Shown here one piece after another: positions 26,572 through 36,279 of a DNA stretch of 64,000 nucleotides. The position numbers were made by a program, and so were the translations under genes. Under the pieces are notes generated by a model, which saw only the letters and a list, made by a program, of their open reading frames with translations, searched no databases and was not told the origin of the DNA. Positions within the stretch are counted from its first letter, which is position 1, and each line of letters begins with the position of its first letter. The DNA comes from Afipia sp. (GTDB lineage: Bacteria > Pseudomonadota > Alphaproteobacteria > Rhizobiales > Xanthobacteraceae), in the NCBI GenBank assembly GCA_016201045.1, contig JACQDM010000005.1, positions 62,001-126,000 of the forward strand, read 5' to 3'.

Positions 26572-28641
26572 TCAGCTTTTCTGAATCCAGAATTGGTACA
26601 TTTGCGCGAATGTCGCGGGATTTTCGGTCTCGAACACGTGCCAGTTCCGCAGGTTCGTTGCCGCCGGATCGCCGGGGAAGCGCTTGAGATAGGCGCTGCG
26701 TGCGGGCGTCTCGAACCCGACGAAGGTAAAACCGATCTTTGCGATGAATTCCTCAAGTTCGGGAATCGTGAACTGGTGCTCCTGCACGTGAAACAGCAGG
26801 TCGCGGAATTCACTCATGCTGAAGAAATCGCTGAATTGCGTTACCTTGCTCAGACGGTCTTCGCCCGACAGATTGAGAATCTGCCGGCGCACGCGGCGGA
26901 TGTCTGCGTGCGAAAAGGGTTGACCGTCTTTCGCGAAACTCTCGCGTGCCGCGTTGATGTCCGCACGCGCGATCGAACTGTAAAGCCCGATATGCATCAA
27001 CCCGCCGGGCCGTACCAGATCGGCGAGCTGCCGCCATCCGGCCCGCGGGCATTTGAGGTGATGCAGCACCCCGCTTGAATCGACGATGTCGAACGGGGTG
27101 TCGGACTTGAACTCGAGAATATCCGCCTGTGCGTAGCGCATGTTCGAAAGACCGAGATCGCGTGTCTTCCGGATCGCAAAGCTCAGGCTGCTCAGGCTTA
27201 GATCGATGGCGAGTACGTTGGCGTGCGTAAATTGCCGCGCGCGCTGAATGGCGTGCATGCCCGTGCCGCAACCTGCGACCAGAATGTTCACCGGCCCGTT
27301 GCCGAGATCGCGATAGGGCGCCCCGGGAAACCGATTTCGCAAATATAGGTCGACCGGCATCGGCTGCACTTGCGCCGCAACCGAAGTCCATCGCGGGTAA
27401 GGATTTTCCTCATACTGCTCGCGCACTTTTCCAGAGACGGCATCGCGAACCGGCGACAGCGTTTCGATTTCCGCACGAATATCCTGCTCGATCCTGCGAT
27501 TCAGAATGTGCTGAACGATGACGGGACGCAGCACCTCCGGCCATTCGCGCGCGGCCAGCCGATCCGCGCCCGCGATCGAATGGAGAGGCACGTAGCAAGC
27601 GAGCAACGCCAGCTTCAGCGGATCGATGTCTTTGTCTTTCTCAAGCCTGGATTCGATGCGGGCGCGCAATGTCGATACCAGATCGTTTTCCCGGTCGGAA
27701 CTATCGAAGACATATTCGTTGATGAAGCATTGCAGCGCGACGGTCGAAGCGAACGACAGCCATTGATGCGCCTCGTCGCCCTCCTTGCACGCGATCACGA
27801 GATCGAGCAGCGATCGCCGCGCCGCTGTCAACACGCGCTCGATGGCGATGGCGGTGATCGGTGAGGTGGTGAAGACGGCGCTTGCGAGTCCTTCCCGCCC
27901 GATCCGCGCCAGTTCTTCCGAACTGAACAGCTCGTCCGGCTGTCTCGTGCCGTCGGAAGCCGAGACCCGATCGATCGCGCGAGCAATCGCGGAATCGCGC
28001 ATCAGCACAGCAGTACCGATGCCAGATAGATCGCGCGGGCGGCTCCAAGGCTCTGTCAGCGCGCGCGTGAGAAATTTCGTAAAATCGCCCTCGCTTTCGG
28101 CGGTCGCCGGATCGATCGATTGCGCGAGCAGAACGAAGGTGGATCGAAGACTTTGCGACTCGGCCAGCTGCAAACCCTGAATGACGGCGGCGAGCGCTTC
28201 CTTCATCCGGCCGCGCATCAACAGCAGTGCGCTGAGATTGGCGTGCGCTTCCTGATAGTCCGGCTTCAGCTCAAGCGCTTTGCGGTTGTGAAGAATGGCC
28301 TCGTCATCTCGTCCGACTTCGGCAAGCATGAGGGCCAGATTGTAGCGGGTAATTGGATTTTGCCCGTCGAGATCGACGCCCTGCTCCAGTAAGCCGATGC
28401 CCGCTTCGCTGTGGCCCGACTGATAGGCCAACAGACCGAGATAACTTAATCCGCCAGCATGGTCTGGATTGATCGCGAGCAGATCGCGGTAGCCAAGCTC
28501 GGCTTCATGCAAGCGTCCGGCCTGATGATGATCTAGCGCTCGCGCGAGCATCTGATCTTCAAGATACCCAGACGGGCCCCGCGATGTCGGCCCCGACGGG
28601 CCCTTGCCCCGGCCTTCGGCCCGGCGCTGTTTTCTGTTCAC
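26572..28641 (-). CDS. TPR protein fused to a class I SAM methyltransferase
   Basis: The 689-residue protein begins with a basic tail (MNRKQRRAEGRGKG), then about three TPRs (residues 30-160: AELGYRDLLAINPDHAGGLS, ILHNRKALELKPDYQEAHAN). A helical middle region follows and then the conserved block VREQYEENPYPRW (about 405), which in this bacterial group precedes a methyltransferase. The SAM motif is ILVAGCGTGMHAIQRA (about 450), with VLAIDLSLSSLSFA and DSSGVLHHLKCP as motifs II/IV. The start is GTG without a strong ribosome-binding site. The role is probably methylation of a glycan or protein; the TPRs pair it with the GT41-like protein next door. Confidence 0.83.
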   Translation of the reverse strand: MNRKQRRAEGRGKGPSGPTSRGPSGYLEDQMLARALDHHQAGRLHEAELGYRDLLAINPDHAGGLSYLGLLAYQSGHSEAGIGLLEQGVDLDGQNPITRYNLALMLAEVGRDDEAILHNRKALELKPDYQEAHANLSALLLMRGRMKEALAAVIQGLQLAESQSLRSTFVLLAQSIDPATAESEGDFTKFLTRALTEPWSRPRDLSGIGTAVLMRDSAIARAIDRVSASDGTRQPDELFSSEELARIGREGLASAVFTTSPITAIAIERVLTAARRSLLDLVIACKEGDEAHQWLSFASTVALQCFINEYVFDSSDRENDLVSTLRARIESRLEKDKDIDPLKLALLACYVPLHSIAGADRLAAREWPEVLRPVIVQHILNRRIEQDIRAEIETLSPVRDAVSGKVREQYEENPYPRWTSVAAQVQPMPVDLYLRNRFPGAPYRDLGNGPVNILVAGCGTGMHAIQRARQFTHANVLAIDLSLSSLSFAIRKTRDLGLSNMRYAQADILEFKSDTPFDIVDSSGVLHHLKCPRAGWRQLADLVRPGGLMHIGLYSSIARADINAARESFAKDGQPFSHADIRRVRRQILNLSGEDRLSKVTQFSDFFSMSEFRDLLFHVQEHQFTIPELEEFIAKIGFTFVGFETPARSAYLKRFPGDPAATNLRNWHVFETENPATFAQMYQFWIQKS

Positions 28642-28695
28642 GACATCGACCCGGCGGTTGTTTTTGTTTTTGCCGCTGCATCGTCGCTTTGGCCA

Positions 28696-28710
28696 GTACT
28701 ATTCTAGTAC
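28696..28710. promoter_or_regulatory. Perfect palindrome GTACTA-TTC-TAGTAC upstream of the TPR operon
   Basis: A 6-3-6 perfect inverted repeat 55 bp upstream of the TPR-methyltransferase start, in the 143-bp gap after gatA. The gap also has A/T-rich runs (TTTTTT, CAAAATTGTG). The size and position fit an operator, but no regulator is identified. Confidence 0.4.
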
Positions 28711-28784
28711 GGGCTTCGTGACAGTTTTTTCACGACCGTTCACATGACACATACAAAATTGTGATGGAATAAATTGACTATGGC

Positions 28785-30260
28785 CTACCACCATTTCGCT
28801 GGCGTGAAATGCCCCGCCGCCTGCTCGATCACCTCGCCAAGCGAGAACAGCGTTTCCTCGTCGAACGGACGCCCGATCAACTGCAGGCCAAGCGGCAGGC
28901 CCTGCGCATCTTTGCCCGCGGGCACCGCGATGCCGGGGAGCCCCGCCATGTTCACCGTTACCGTGAATATGTCGTTGAGATACATCTCGATCGGATCGGC
29001 ACTCCCCTTCTCCCCGATTCCGAACGCTGCCGATGGCGTCGCAGGCGTCAGAATCGCGTTGATACCTTTCGCAAAGACTTCCTCGAAGTCCTTCTTGATT
29101 AGCGTGCGGACTTTCTGCGCGCGCAGATAATAAGCGTCGTAATAGCCTGCCGAAAGAACATAGGTGCCGATCATGATGCGTCGGCGCACTTCAGGGCCGA
29201 AACCTGCGGCGCGCGTATTCTCGTACATCTCCGAAATCGTCTTGCCATTGACACGCGCGCCATAGCGCACGCCGTCATAACGAGCGAGATTGCTTGAGGC
29301 TTCCGCAGGCGCGACGACGTAATAGGCCGGCAGCGCATATTTCGTATGCGGCAAGGAAATCTCGACAAGCTCCGCGCCCGCTGCCTTCAGCCAGTCGGCA
29401 CCCTGCGTCCAGAGCTTTTCGATTTCAGCCGACATGCCGTCGATGCGGTATTCTTTCGGAATACCGATCTTCATGCCTTTGACGGATTTGCCGACAGCGG
29501 CTTCGTAATCCGGCACAGGTTGATCGACCGACGTCGTGTCTTTCGGATCGTGTCCTGCCATCGAGCGCATCAGGATCGACGTGTCGCGCACCGTGCGCGC
29601 GAACGGCCCGGCTTGATCCAATGAAGAAGCGAACGCGACAATGCCCCAGCGCGAACAGCGGCCATATGTGGGTTTAATGCCGACGATGCCGGTGAATGCC
29701 GCAGGCTGGCGAATGGAGCCGCCGGTGTCCGTCCCTGTCGCGCCGAAACACAGATTCGCCGCCACCGCTGACGCAGAACCACCGCTTGATCCGCCGGGCA
29801 CGAGCTTGGCGTCGGAGCCCTCGCGCCGCCACGGATTGACGACGCTACCAAATGCGCTCGTTTCGTTCGACGAGCCCATCGCGAATTCGTCGTTGTTCAG
29901 CTTGCCGAGCATCACCGCACCGTCGCGCCACAGCTGCGAGGTGACCGTGGATTCATACTGCGGCTTGAAGTCGCCGAGAATCTTCGAGCACGCCGTGGTG
30001 CGCACGCCTTGCGTTGCGAACAAATCCTTCACGCCGAGCGGAATTCCAGCGAGTGGCCCAACGTCGCCCTTCGCAATCTTCGTGTCGGCGGCTCTCGCCT
30101 GCGCACGCGCCTGCTCCGGCGTCTCGAGCACATAGGCGTTTAACACGCGCGCTTTTTCCATCGCGGCGAGATGCGCTTCGGTCAATTCAAGCGACGTAAA
30201 TGATTTTGCCGCGATGCCTTTGCGGGCATCGGCCAGAGTTAGCGCAGTCAGATCGGTCAT
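28785..30260 (-). CDS. gatA: Asp/Glu-tRNA amidotransferase subunit A
   Basis: GatA is the amidase subunit that releases ammonia from glutamine for GatCAB. The 491-residue protein carries the amidase signature with the full Ser-cisSer-Lys triad: Lys in [10 protein letters not shown], cis-Ser in [15 protein letters not shown], and the nucleophile Ser in [13 protein letters not shown]. The start [15 protein letters not shown] overlaps the stop of the small CxxC gene (ATGA, 30257-30260), implying coupled translation in the order gatC-small gene-gatA. Confidence 0.97.
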   Translation of the reverse strand: MTDLTALTLADARKGIAAKSFTSLELTEAHLAAMEKARVLNAYVLETPEQARAQARAADTKIAKGDVGPLAGIPLGVKDLFATQGVRTTACSKILGDFKPQYESTVTSQLWRDGAVMLGKLNNDEFAMGSSNETSAFGSVVNPWRREGSDAKLVPGGSSGGSASAVAANLCFGATGTDTGGSIRQPAAFTGIVGIKPTYGRCSRWGIVAFASSLDQAGPFARTVRDTSILMRSMAGHDPKDTTSVDQPVPDYEAAVGKSVKGMKIGIPKEYRIDGMSAEIEKLWTQGADWLKAAGAELVEISLPHTKYALPAYYVVAPAEASSNLARYDGVRYGARVNGKTISEMYENTRAAGFGPEVRRRIMIGTYVLSAGYYDAYYLRAQKVRTLIKKDFEEVFAKGINAILTPATPSAAFGIGEKGSADPIEMYLNDIFTVTVNMAGLPGIAVPAGKDAQGLPLGLQLIGRPFDEETLFSLGEVIEQAAGHFTPAKWW

Positions 30261-30445
30261 TCGTCAATCGCGTCGCAAATGAAAGGGGACTTGTTCTTGA
30301 ATTTTTCTGCGTCGGATTTCTGCAACTCATCCATCAGCATATCCATCGCCTTGTCCGGATCGGGCTCCTTGCCAGCGCGCTCCAGCGCGTCGAGATATTC
30401 GAGATATTTCGCGTAGGAATTCTCGTCCTCGCACAGAAGACACAT
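30257..30445 (-). CDS. Small CxxC protein embedded between gatC and gatA
   Basis: A 62-residue acidic cytoplasmic protein starting [20 protein letters not shown], with a CxxC pair at residues 2-5 and a third Cys near the end (FICDAIDE). The middle is helical and charged ([18 protein letters not shown]). GGGAGG lies 7 nt before the ATG, the gap to gatC is 12 bp, and the stop overlaps the gatA start, so it is surely translated with the amidotransferase. I believe relatives in the Bradyrhizobium group sit in the same place, but I know of no function. It could bind zinc and help assemble or tune GatCAB. Confidence 0.82.
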   Translation of the reverse strand: MCLLCEDENSYAKYLEYLDALERAGKEPDPDKAMDMLMDELQKSDAEKFKNKSPFICDAIDE

Positions 30446-30457
30446 CGTTTTGCCTCC

Positions 30458-30745
30458 CTACTCGACGACTTTCGGCACCAGGAAGAAATGATCTTCGGTC
30501 GCTGGCGCGTTGGCGAGAACCTTGTCGGGAATCTCCCCGTCATCGACGACGTCGTGGCGTTTCTTCATTTCCATCGGCGTCACCGATGTCATCGGCTCAA
30601 CGCCGTCCACATTCACTTCGGACAGCTGCTCGACGAACGCCAGCATCGCATTGAGTTCGCCCTGAAGATGGGCAACCTCATCCTCCTTAACGGCAATGCG
30701 CGCAAGCTGCGCGATCCGGCGAACGGTGGCGGCATCGACTGACAT
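30458..30745 (-). CDS. gatC: Asp/Glu-tRNA amidotransferase subunit C
   Basis: GatC is the small subunit that wraps GatA and GatB and stabilises the complex. The 95 residues follow the family closely: [59 protein letters not shown] and the C-terminal [12 protein letters not shown] at 30745 has GGAG about 10 nt upstream. It opens the gatC-small CxxC-gatA operon; the nitronate monooxygenase stop lies 90 bp upstream. Confidence 0.97.
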   Translation of the reverse strand: MSVDAATVRRIAQLARIAVKEDEVAHLQGELNAMLAFVEQLSEVNVDGVEPMTSVTPMEMKKRHDVVDDGEIPDKVLANAPATEDHFFLVPKVVE

Positions 30746-30835
30746 TAATATGAAGCTCCGGAGCCTTCGCCCAAATCACCTTGGTCATAGCAGATGCGGG
30801 TTTTTGCCCGCAACCGCGCAACCCTCGCGGAACAG

Positions 30836-31912
30836 CTATCGGGCGAGATTCTTGAGGCAATCCAGCGCCTCAGTAGCCAGTTGGCGGGTCAAATCCGCAG
30901 CCCCGATGTTGCGTCTCATCGCAACCGCCTGCCCGGCCCACAGATTGGTGAAATCGGGGCGGCCCAGCTTTTCAGCGGCGGCCTTGAGCGGCGCAAGCGC
31001 GGTTGCCGCATGCGGGAACGCGGGTGCATCGGCAGACACGGGGCCGACTTCCTTCATCAGGCGATTGGCGACACCGCGTGCTGGGCGTCCGGTCATCACA
31101 TTGGTGATGACGGTTGAATCGTCGTCGGCCTCCGTTAACGCTTTGCGGCCCGGACCGCTCACCTTCGATTCCGGTGTGTGCAAATAAGCCGTGCCGATCT
31201 GCACGCCGGCAGCACCGAGCGCGAAGGCCGCCGCGATCCCCCGTCCGTCCGCGATTCCGCCCGCCGCGATCACAGGCACACGCACGGCGTCCACAATCTG
31301 CGGCACCAGCGCCATCGTACCCACCTGGTTTGTAATACTTTCGGTCAGAAACATGCCGCGATGACCGCCAGCTTCTGCGCCCTGCGCAACGATGGCATCT
31401 ACGCCACGTTGCTCCAGCCAGACCGCCTCCTTGACGATCGTCGCCGACGAGATGACGATGCAACCCGCCGCTCTGACCCGCTTCATCAAAGTCTCATTCG
31501 GCAACCCAAAGTGAAATGACACGACCTCGGGCTTCAGTTCCTCGACGAGTGCGCACATACTTTCGCCGAAGGGCTCCCGGCTCGCGGCATTGATCGGCGC
31601 ATTCGGATCGATGTTCAACTCCTTGAAGTACGGTGCGAGTTTTCGGCGCCAGCTATCCTCCCCTGCTGAAACAGCATCGACGGCCTTGTGGCAAAAGAAA
31701 TTCATGTTGACCGGCGCGCTGACGCGCTGGCGGAAAATGCTGATCTGCTCGCGCGCCTTCTCCACCGAAATCATCGGACAGGGCAGTGACGCCAGCGCAC
31801 CGCCCTGCGCGGCACCGATCATCACATCGGCGTCCTGCACGCCCGCCATCGGCGCCTGCACGATCGGCACTTCGATCTTGAACAAATCGAGCAGTCTGCG
31901 GTCCGGCCACAT
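30836..31912 (-). CDS. Nitronate monooxygenase family FMN enzyme
   Basis: These FMN-dependent TIM-barrel enzymes oxidise nitronates such as propionate 3-nitronate to aldehydes, protecting the cell. The 358-residue protein has VPIVQAPMAGVQDADVMIGA near the start, VNMNFFCHK, VSFHFGLPN, the class motif VAQGAEAGGHRGMF with the His/Gly loop, and VIAAGGIADGRGIAAAFALG for phosphate binding. GAGGAC precedes the ATG by 6 nt. It shares the strand with gatC, 90 bp upstream, and a small membrane-protein gene lies 78 bp before it. Relatives also include enoyl-ACP reductase FabK, so the substrate is not certain. Confidence 0.88.
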   Translation of the reverse strand: MWPDRRLLDLFKIEVPIVQAPMAGVQDADVMIGAAQGGALASLPCPMISVEKAREQISIFRQRVSAPVNMNFFCHKAVDAVSAGEDSWRRKLAPYFKELNIDPNAPINAASREPFGESMCALVEELKPEVVSFHFGLPNETLMKRVRAAGCIVISSATIVKEAVWLEQRGVDAIVAQGAEAGGHRGMFLTESITNQVGTMALVPQIVDAVRVPVIAAGGIADGRGIAAAFALGAAGVQIGTAYLHTPESKVSGPGRKALTEADDDSTVITNVMTGRPARGVANRLMKEVGPVSADAPAFPHAATALAPLKAAAEKLGRPDFTNLWAGQAVAMRRNIGAADLTRQLATEALDCLKNLAR

Positions 31913-31990
31913 GGATCAGTCCTCAATTGGAGAGAAGCGCGTGCATCGTTGCCGGCTGACAAGTGTCTAGCACGGCGCGCAACGAGACGC

Positions 31991-32215
31991 CTATGCCGCA
32001 GCGTATTGCCTGCGATACCAGCGCCGCAACGCCACCAGCGCCCAAATCGCCTCGACGACGCCGAACGGCCAGGCGCCTTGAAGAAATCCGTAGATCGAGC
32101 CGAGGGCGCAAGCGAGCGCGAAGCCGAAAATGAACCACGCGCTGCGATCCTCGAAGGCATAACAGACCAGCATCGCGCTCACCGCGAACAATCCGAATAA
32201 CGTCAGCGCGTCCAT
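31991..32215 (-). CDS. Small two-to-three-helix membrane protein
   Basis: A 74-residue protein starting MDALTLFGLFAVSAMLVCYA, with helices at about 4-20, 26-43 and 46-61, and a basic C-terminus RRWYRRQYAAA. The first ATG with a ribosome-binding site (GGAAGG, 6 nt upstream) is at 32215; a longer frame upstream overlaps the ruvX promoter and was rejected. It resembles small uncharacterised membrane proteins of this family of bacteria, and function is unknown. It diverges from ruvX, 51 bp away. Confidence 0.7.
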   Translation of the reverse strand: MDALTLFGLFAVSAMLVCYAFEDRSAWFIFGFALACALGSIYGFLQGAWPFGVVEAIWALVALRRWYRRQYAAA

Positions 32216-32266
32216 GGCAGGCCTTCCGCTTTGCAACGATTGTAGTGTGCGTGGTAAGCGGAGGCC

Positions 32267-32752
32267 ATGCCTGCGCAGATTCTTCCCCTGATCGAAGCTG
32301 CTACCCATTGGCCCGCGCGCGGCGCGCTCATCGGTTTGGATCTCGGCACCAAGACCATCGGCGTCGCTGTATCCGATCCCGACCGCAAACTCGCGACCGG
32401 GATCGAAACCGTGGAACGCGCGACCTTCACCAAGGATGCAGCAAGACTACTGACCATGGCGAACGAACGCCGCGTCTGCGGGTTCGTGCTCGGCCTGCCG
32501 ATCAACATGGACGGCTCCGAAGGTCCACGAGCGCAATCGACGCGGGCGTTTGCGCGCAATTTCGCAAAACTGACCGATCACGCCATCGCGCTGTGGGACG
32601 AGCGCCTTTCCACTGCCGCCGTCGAGCGCGCACTGATCGGACAGGACATGAGCCGTGCCAAGCGCGCGAGGGTGATCGACGAGCACGCGGCGATCTTCAT
32701 ACTGCAGGGCGCGCTGGATAGGCTCGCGAAACTGCAGGCGGAGAATGGCTGA
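32267..32752 (+). CDS. ruvX: Putative pre-16S rRNA nuclease / Holliday junction resolvase RuvX (YqgF)
   Basis: YqgF/RuvX matures the 5' end of 16S rRNA and has an RNase H-like resolvase fold. The 161-residue protein has the first Asp in LIGLDLGTKTIGVAVSDPD, the glutamate strand FVLGLPINMDGSEGP, ALWDERLSTAAVERAL, and the last acidic residue in RVIDEHAAIFILQG, so the RNase H triad is intact. It sits divergent from the gat-side genes, as often in alphaproteobacteria, and its TGA overlaps the next ATG by 1 bp. Confidence 0.94.
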   Translation: MPAQILPLIEAATHWPARGALIGLDLGTKTIGVAVSDPDRKLATGIETVERATFTKDAARLLTMANERRVCGFVLGLPINMDGSEGPRAQSTRAFARNFAKLTDHAIALWDERLSTAAVERALIGQDMSRAKRARVIDEHAAIFILQGALDRLAKLQAENG

Positions 32753-33678
32753 TGCCGGTCGTCGTAGCCGCACTGCTCCCGGTTTTTTTGCTGATCGCGA
32801 TGGGTTTTGCGCTGAAGCAATTTTTCATGAAGCACGAATCGCAATGGGCCGGCCTCGAGCAAATCGTGTTCTATGTTTTGTTTCCGGCGCTGCTTATTCA
32901 GACACTCGCACGTGCAGACCTCGCTGCCGTGCCCGTGTTCGATGTCGGCGGCGCGCTGATTGCTGCGGTGCTGATCGGCAGCGCGTTCACGCTGGCTTTG
33001 CGGCCTTTCATCATGAACACGCTGGGCGCGAGCGGCCCGGCATTCACCTCGGTCTTTCAGGGCGCGGTGCGCTGGCAGACCTACGTGGGCCTTGCCGTCG
33101 TCTCAAATCTTTATGGGTCCGTCGGCCTCACGCTTGCGTCCGTCGCAGTCGTTGCGATGATTCCGATTCTCAACATCATCGCGGTTTGGGTACTCGCGCA
33201 CTATGCATCCCCGCAAAAGCTGTCGTGGAACGCGGTGATGGTGACGATAGCCAAGAACCCTTTCATCTGGGCCTGCGCGGTCGGCCTTGCGTTCAACCTG
33301 TTGCACATGCCGCTATCCGGTCCCGTCTATGATTTCATGGACGCGCTTGGCCGTTCATCACTCGCCATCGGACTGCTTTGCGTCGGAGCCGGATTGCGGC
33401 TGCAGGGCATCGTGCGGGCGACCGCGCCTGCATGGGTTTCGGTAGCGATCAAGCTCGTGTTGATGCCATTGATCGCAATAGCTGTCGCGCGTTTGCTTGG
33501 CCTGACCGGCACCAACCTCGCCGTCGTTGCATGCTGCGCGTCCGTGCCGACGGCATCCAGCGCCTATGTGATGGCGCGGCAGATGGGCGGCGATGCCCCT
33601 TTGCTCGCGGAAATCCTCACGATGCAAACAATCCTCGCAGCCGTCACAATGCCGATCTTCATCGCGTGGGTCGCCTGA
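32752..33678 (+). CDS. AEC-family transporter (auxin efflux carrier-like)
   Basis: A 308-residue inner-membrane protein with about ten helices in two halves, an N-terminal LLPVFLLIAMGFALKQFF and internal IAKNPFIWACAVGLAFN that matches the conserved NP(F)I segment at the start of the second half. The ending VPTASSAYVMARQMGGD is the typical AEC motif. Such carriers export organic anions such as malate, but substrates cannot be read here. It starts on the ruvX stop (TGATG), so it is coupled to it. The convergent CPBP gene stops 2 bp away. Confidence 0.88.
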   Translation: MPVVVAALLPVFLLIAMGFALKQFFMKHESQWAGLEQIVFYVLFPALLIQTLARADLAAVPVFDVGGALIAAVLIGSAFTLALRPFIMNTLGASGPAFTSVFQGAVRWQTYVGLAVVSNLYGSVGLTLASVAVVAMIPILNIIAVWVLAHYASPQKLSWNAVMVTIAKNPFIWACAVGLAFNLLHMPLSGPVYDFMDALGRSSLAIGLLCVGAGLRLQGIVRATAPAWVSVAIKLVLMPLIAIAVARLLGLTGTNLAVVACCASVPTASSAYVMARQMGGDAPLLAEILTMQTILAAVTMPIFIAWVA

Positions 33679-33679
33679 C

Positions 33680-34441
33680 TTAGCTGTTGCCGAGCAGATA
33701 CATCGTCTGCAAAGTCGCTGCGAGATTGTTAAGGCCGTGCAGCACAATCGTCACCCAGGTCGAGCCACAGGCGTAACGCAGCCAGCCGAACAGCAATCCA
33801 ATCGACAACACCTGCGCGAGAAAGAACGCATCGTACTGCAGATGCATGCAGGTCCACACCAGCGAGGACGTAATGATGGGATCAGACGGACTTCGAAAAG
33901 AATCCGACCAGCCACGATACAGAAAACCCCGCGTCATCAATTCTTCCGTTAGGGGCGCAGCGACACAGAACGACAGCACGAGCAGCCACAGCGAATTTTC
34001 CGCGCGCGCAGTTTTCAGTACATCGCCCATAAATCCGGGCACGACCTCGTGCCCCACGCCTCGCGCGACGAAATCCCAGCCTTGCGATAGCACCGCAAGT
34101 CCGACCGCGCCGAGCAACAGATATTTCCAAGAAAAACTTTGCAATCCGAGATAGTCAACGAAGGGAACGCGAGACAGGCGTGTTGCGATCCACAAAACCA
34201 GCAGCGTACCAGGCAGTCCCGCGATCACCGACAGCGCGATAGTGCGCCCATTGCCGATCATCGCGATCAATGCTGCTAAATCCATCTGCGTCTGCTGCGC
34301 CCATGCGAAATAGGCCACGACGCTAATCTGGCCCGCACCCATGGCTGCAAATATCACCGTCCCCCAAAGCATCGTGCCCCAAAACGTCCAGACGCGCGGC
34401 GGCTTTGTTTTCGGCTGAGAGGTGGCTTCGGCAGCGCTCAT
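33680..34441 (-). CDS. CPBP-family intramembrane metalloprotease
   Basis: CPBP (Abi) proteins are membrane proteases related to CAAX prenyl endopeptidase Rce1. The 253-residue protein has about six to eight helices and the three motifs: LTEELMTRGFLYRGW (EExxxR), SSLVWTCMHLQYD (FxxxH) and VLHGLNN (HxxxN type). All metal and catalytic residues are visible. The function of most bacterial members is unknown. It lies 23 bp downstream of the AidB-like gene on the same strand. Confidence 0.88.
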   Translation of the reverse strand: MSAAEATSQPKTKPPRVWTFWGTMLWGTVIFAAMGAGQISVVAYFAWAQQTQMDLAALIAMIGNGRTIALSVIAGLPGTLLVLWIATRLSRVPFVDYLGLQSFSWKYLLLGAVGLAVLSQGWDFVARGVGHEVVPGFMGDVLKTARAENSLWLLVLSFCVAAPLTEELMTRGFLYRGWSDSFRSPSDPIITSSLVWTCMHLQYDAFFLAQVLSIGLLFGWLRYACGSTWVTIVLHGLNNLAATLQTMYLLGNS

Positions 34442-34464
34442 TTCAATTTCCCTGTTGTGAAATC

Positions 34465-36111
34465 TTATGCCGGCAACGCCCGGTCGAGCAGCCTCGCCAT
34501 CGACTGCGTTTCAAGGTCGACCGCTCCATACATGTTGCCATGGGCGGAGCTCAATCGTGTCGCGGCGAACAGTTCGGCGCTCGGTGGCGACACCTCGTTC
34601 AGTGCAGCACACGCGGCAACAAGCGCCAGCTTTTCGACAGCAAGCCGCGCGACACGTTCGGCATCCGGCGAGCGGAGAGATTTGGAGATGAACGCGATAG
34701 CCTCGCTCACGCCGGATAATCCTTTCGTTTGAGACGCAAGCGTCTGCAACACACCGGCCGCAGCTTCCGCCTCACGCGACAGCGCGCGCAGAACGTCGAG
34801 GCACATCACGTTGCCGGAACCTTCCCAGATCGCGTTCACCGGCGACTCGCGATAATGCCGCGCAAGTATCCCCTCCTCGACATAACCGTTGCCGCCCATG
34901 CACTCCATTGCCTCGTAAAGAAACGGCGGCGCGCTCTTGCAGGTCCAGTACTTCACAACAGGCGTCAGCAGCCGCATGTAGGCGGATTCGGCTTTGTCAT
35001 GCGGCGCGCGATCGAACGAACGGCACAGCCGCATGACGAGCGCGGTCGACGCTTCGACATGCAGCGCCATGTCGGCGAGTACGCTCTTCATCAGCGGCTG
35101 ATCGGCGAGATGTTTCTGGAACACGCTGCGATAGCGCGCGTGATGCAGCGCATGCGCCAATCCCGAGCGCATCAGGCCGACGGACGCAATCGCGCAATCC
35201 TGCCGCGTCAGCGACACCATCTGAATGATGGTCGCAATGCCACGCCCCTCTTCGCCGAGACGCAGCGCGTAGGCATTCTCGAAAATCACTTCCGACGATG
35301 CGTTGGAGCGATTGCCGAGCTTGTCTTTCAATCTCTGAAAGTGAATCGCGTTGACACTGCCGTCCGGCTGAAACCGCGGCATGAAGAAACACGTCAGCCC
35401 GCCGTCCGCCTGCGCGAGTACGAGAAATGCATCGCACATCGGCGCGGACATGAACCATTTGTGCCCGGTGATGCGATAGGCGTCGCGGTCCTTCACCGCG
35501 CGCGTGATGTTGGCGCGCACGTCGGTTCCGCCCTGCCGCTCGGTCATGCCCATGCCCATGGTCATGCCGCGCTTCTCCCACCACGGCGCGAAAGTCGAGT
35601 CATAGGATTTTGTGCCGAGCACCGGCATCACCTTCGTGCGTAACGCCGGATCGACCGACAATGCGCCGACCGCGGCGCGAGTCATGGTGATCGGGCAAAG
35701 ATGCCCGGTCTCGACCTGCGAAACGATATAGAAGCGCGCCGCGCGCAGAACCTCCGATGCGCCGCCGGCAGGTTCGCCTTTCTCGTTCCATGTCGAGTTG
35801 TGAATTCCGGCGTGCGCGCTGTGCGCCATCAGCTCGTGGTAGGCCGGATGAAACTCGACCTGATCGCTGCGAAAACCACGCGAGTCGTAGGTCTTGAGTT
35901 TCGGCGTGTTTTCGTTGGCGATGCGCCCGCGCTGCGCCATCGCTGCCGAACCCCAATGCTTGCCGAATTCGGAGAGGCCCTTCGCATCGTCTTTCGTGCC
36001 GCCATTCGCCGCCACCGCCTCCGTCAGCGGACGATCCAGCGCGAACAGATCGACATTCTCGAACGGCGGAGATTGATTCAAAACGTCGGTGATGGGAGCG
36101 GTATTCGGCAT
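34465..36111 (-). CDS. AidB-like acyl-CoA dehydrogenase
   Basis: AidB is a flavoprotein of the acyl-CoA dehydrogenase family induced in the alkylation response of E. coli. The 548-residue length, longer than normal acyl-CoA dehydrogenases (380-400), and the N-terminal [20 protein letters not shown] match AidB. The FAD-binding middle has [16 protein letters not shown] and [16 protein letters not shown], and the C-terminal half has [20 protein letters not shown] and [17 protein letters not shown]. No Ada-type operator was seen upstream. It diverges from pyrB and precedes the CPBP gene. It may be an isovaleryl-type dehydrogenase acting in degradation instead. Confidence 0.87.
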   Translation of the reverse strand: MPNTAPITDVLNQSPPFENVDLFALDRPLTEAVAANGGTKDDAKGLSEFGKHWGSAAMAQRGRIANENTPKLKTYDSRGFRSDQVEFHPAYHELMAHSAHAGIHNSTWNEKGEPAGGASEVLRAARFYIVSQVETGHLCPITMTRAAVGALSVDPALRTKVMPVLGTKSYDSTFAPWWEKRGMTMGMGMTERQGGTDVRANITRAVKDRDAYRITGHKWFMSAPMCDAFLVLAQADGGLTCFFMPRFQPDGSVNAIHFQRLKDKLGNRSNASSEVIFENAYALRLGEEGRGIATIIQMVSLTRQDCAIASVGLMRSGLAHALHHARYRSVFQKHLADQPLMKSVLADMALHVEASTALVMRLCRSFDRAPHDKAESAYMRLLTPVVKYWTCKSAPPFLYEAMECMGGNGYVEEGILARHYRESPVNAIWEGSGNVMCLDVLRALSREAEAAAGVLQTLASQTKGLSGVSEAIAFISKSLRSPDAERVARLAVEKLALVAACAALNEVSPPSAELFAATRLSSAHGNMYGAVDLETQSMARLLDRALPA

Positions 36112-36279
36112 CGTGCGATTCCGGCGGCAGATGCTTCACACTACGCCCGAATGAGGCCGATTTCACGCTTTGCAATGTCGCGGAACAACCCGCGTTTACC
36201 TTGTGCCTTCACAGGCTGGGGAGAGCCGCGTGCGGCGCGGAATTGGCCCTTGCTACGACCTTCCAGCGGGCCTATAGCA

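Noticed and set aside
34729-35643. 304-residue plus-strand frame inside the AidB-like gene
   Set aside because: Shadow frame; the minus strand has clear acyl-CoA dehydrogenase motifs.
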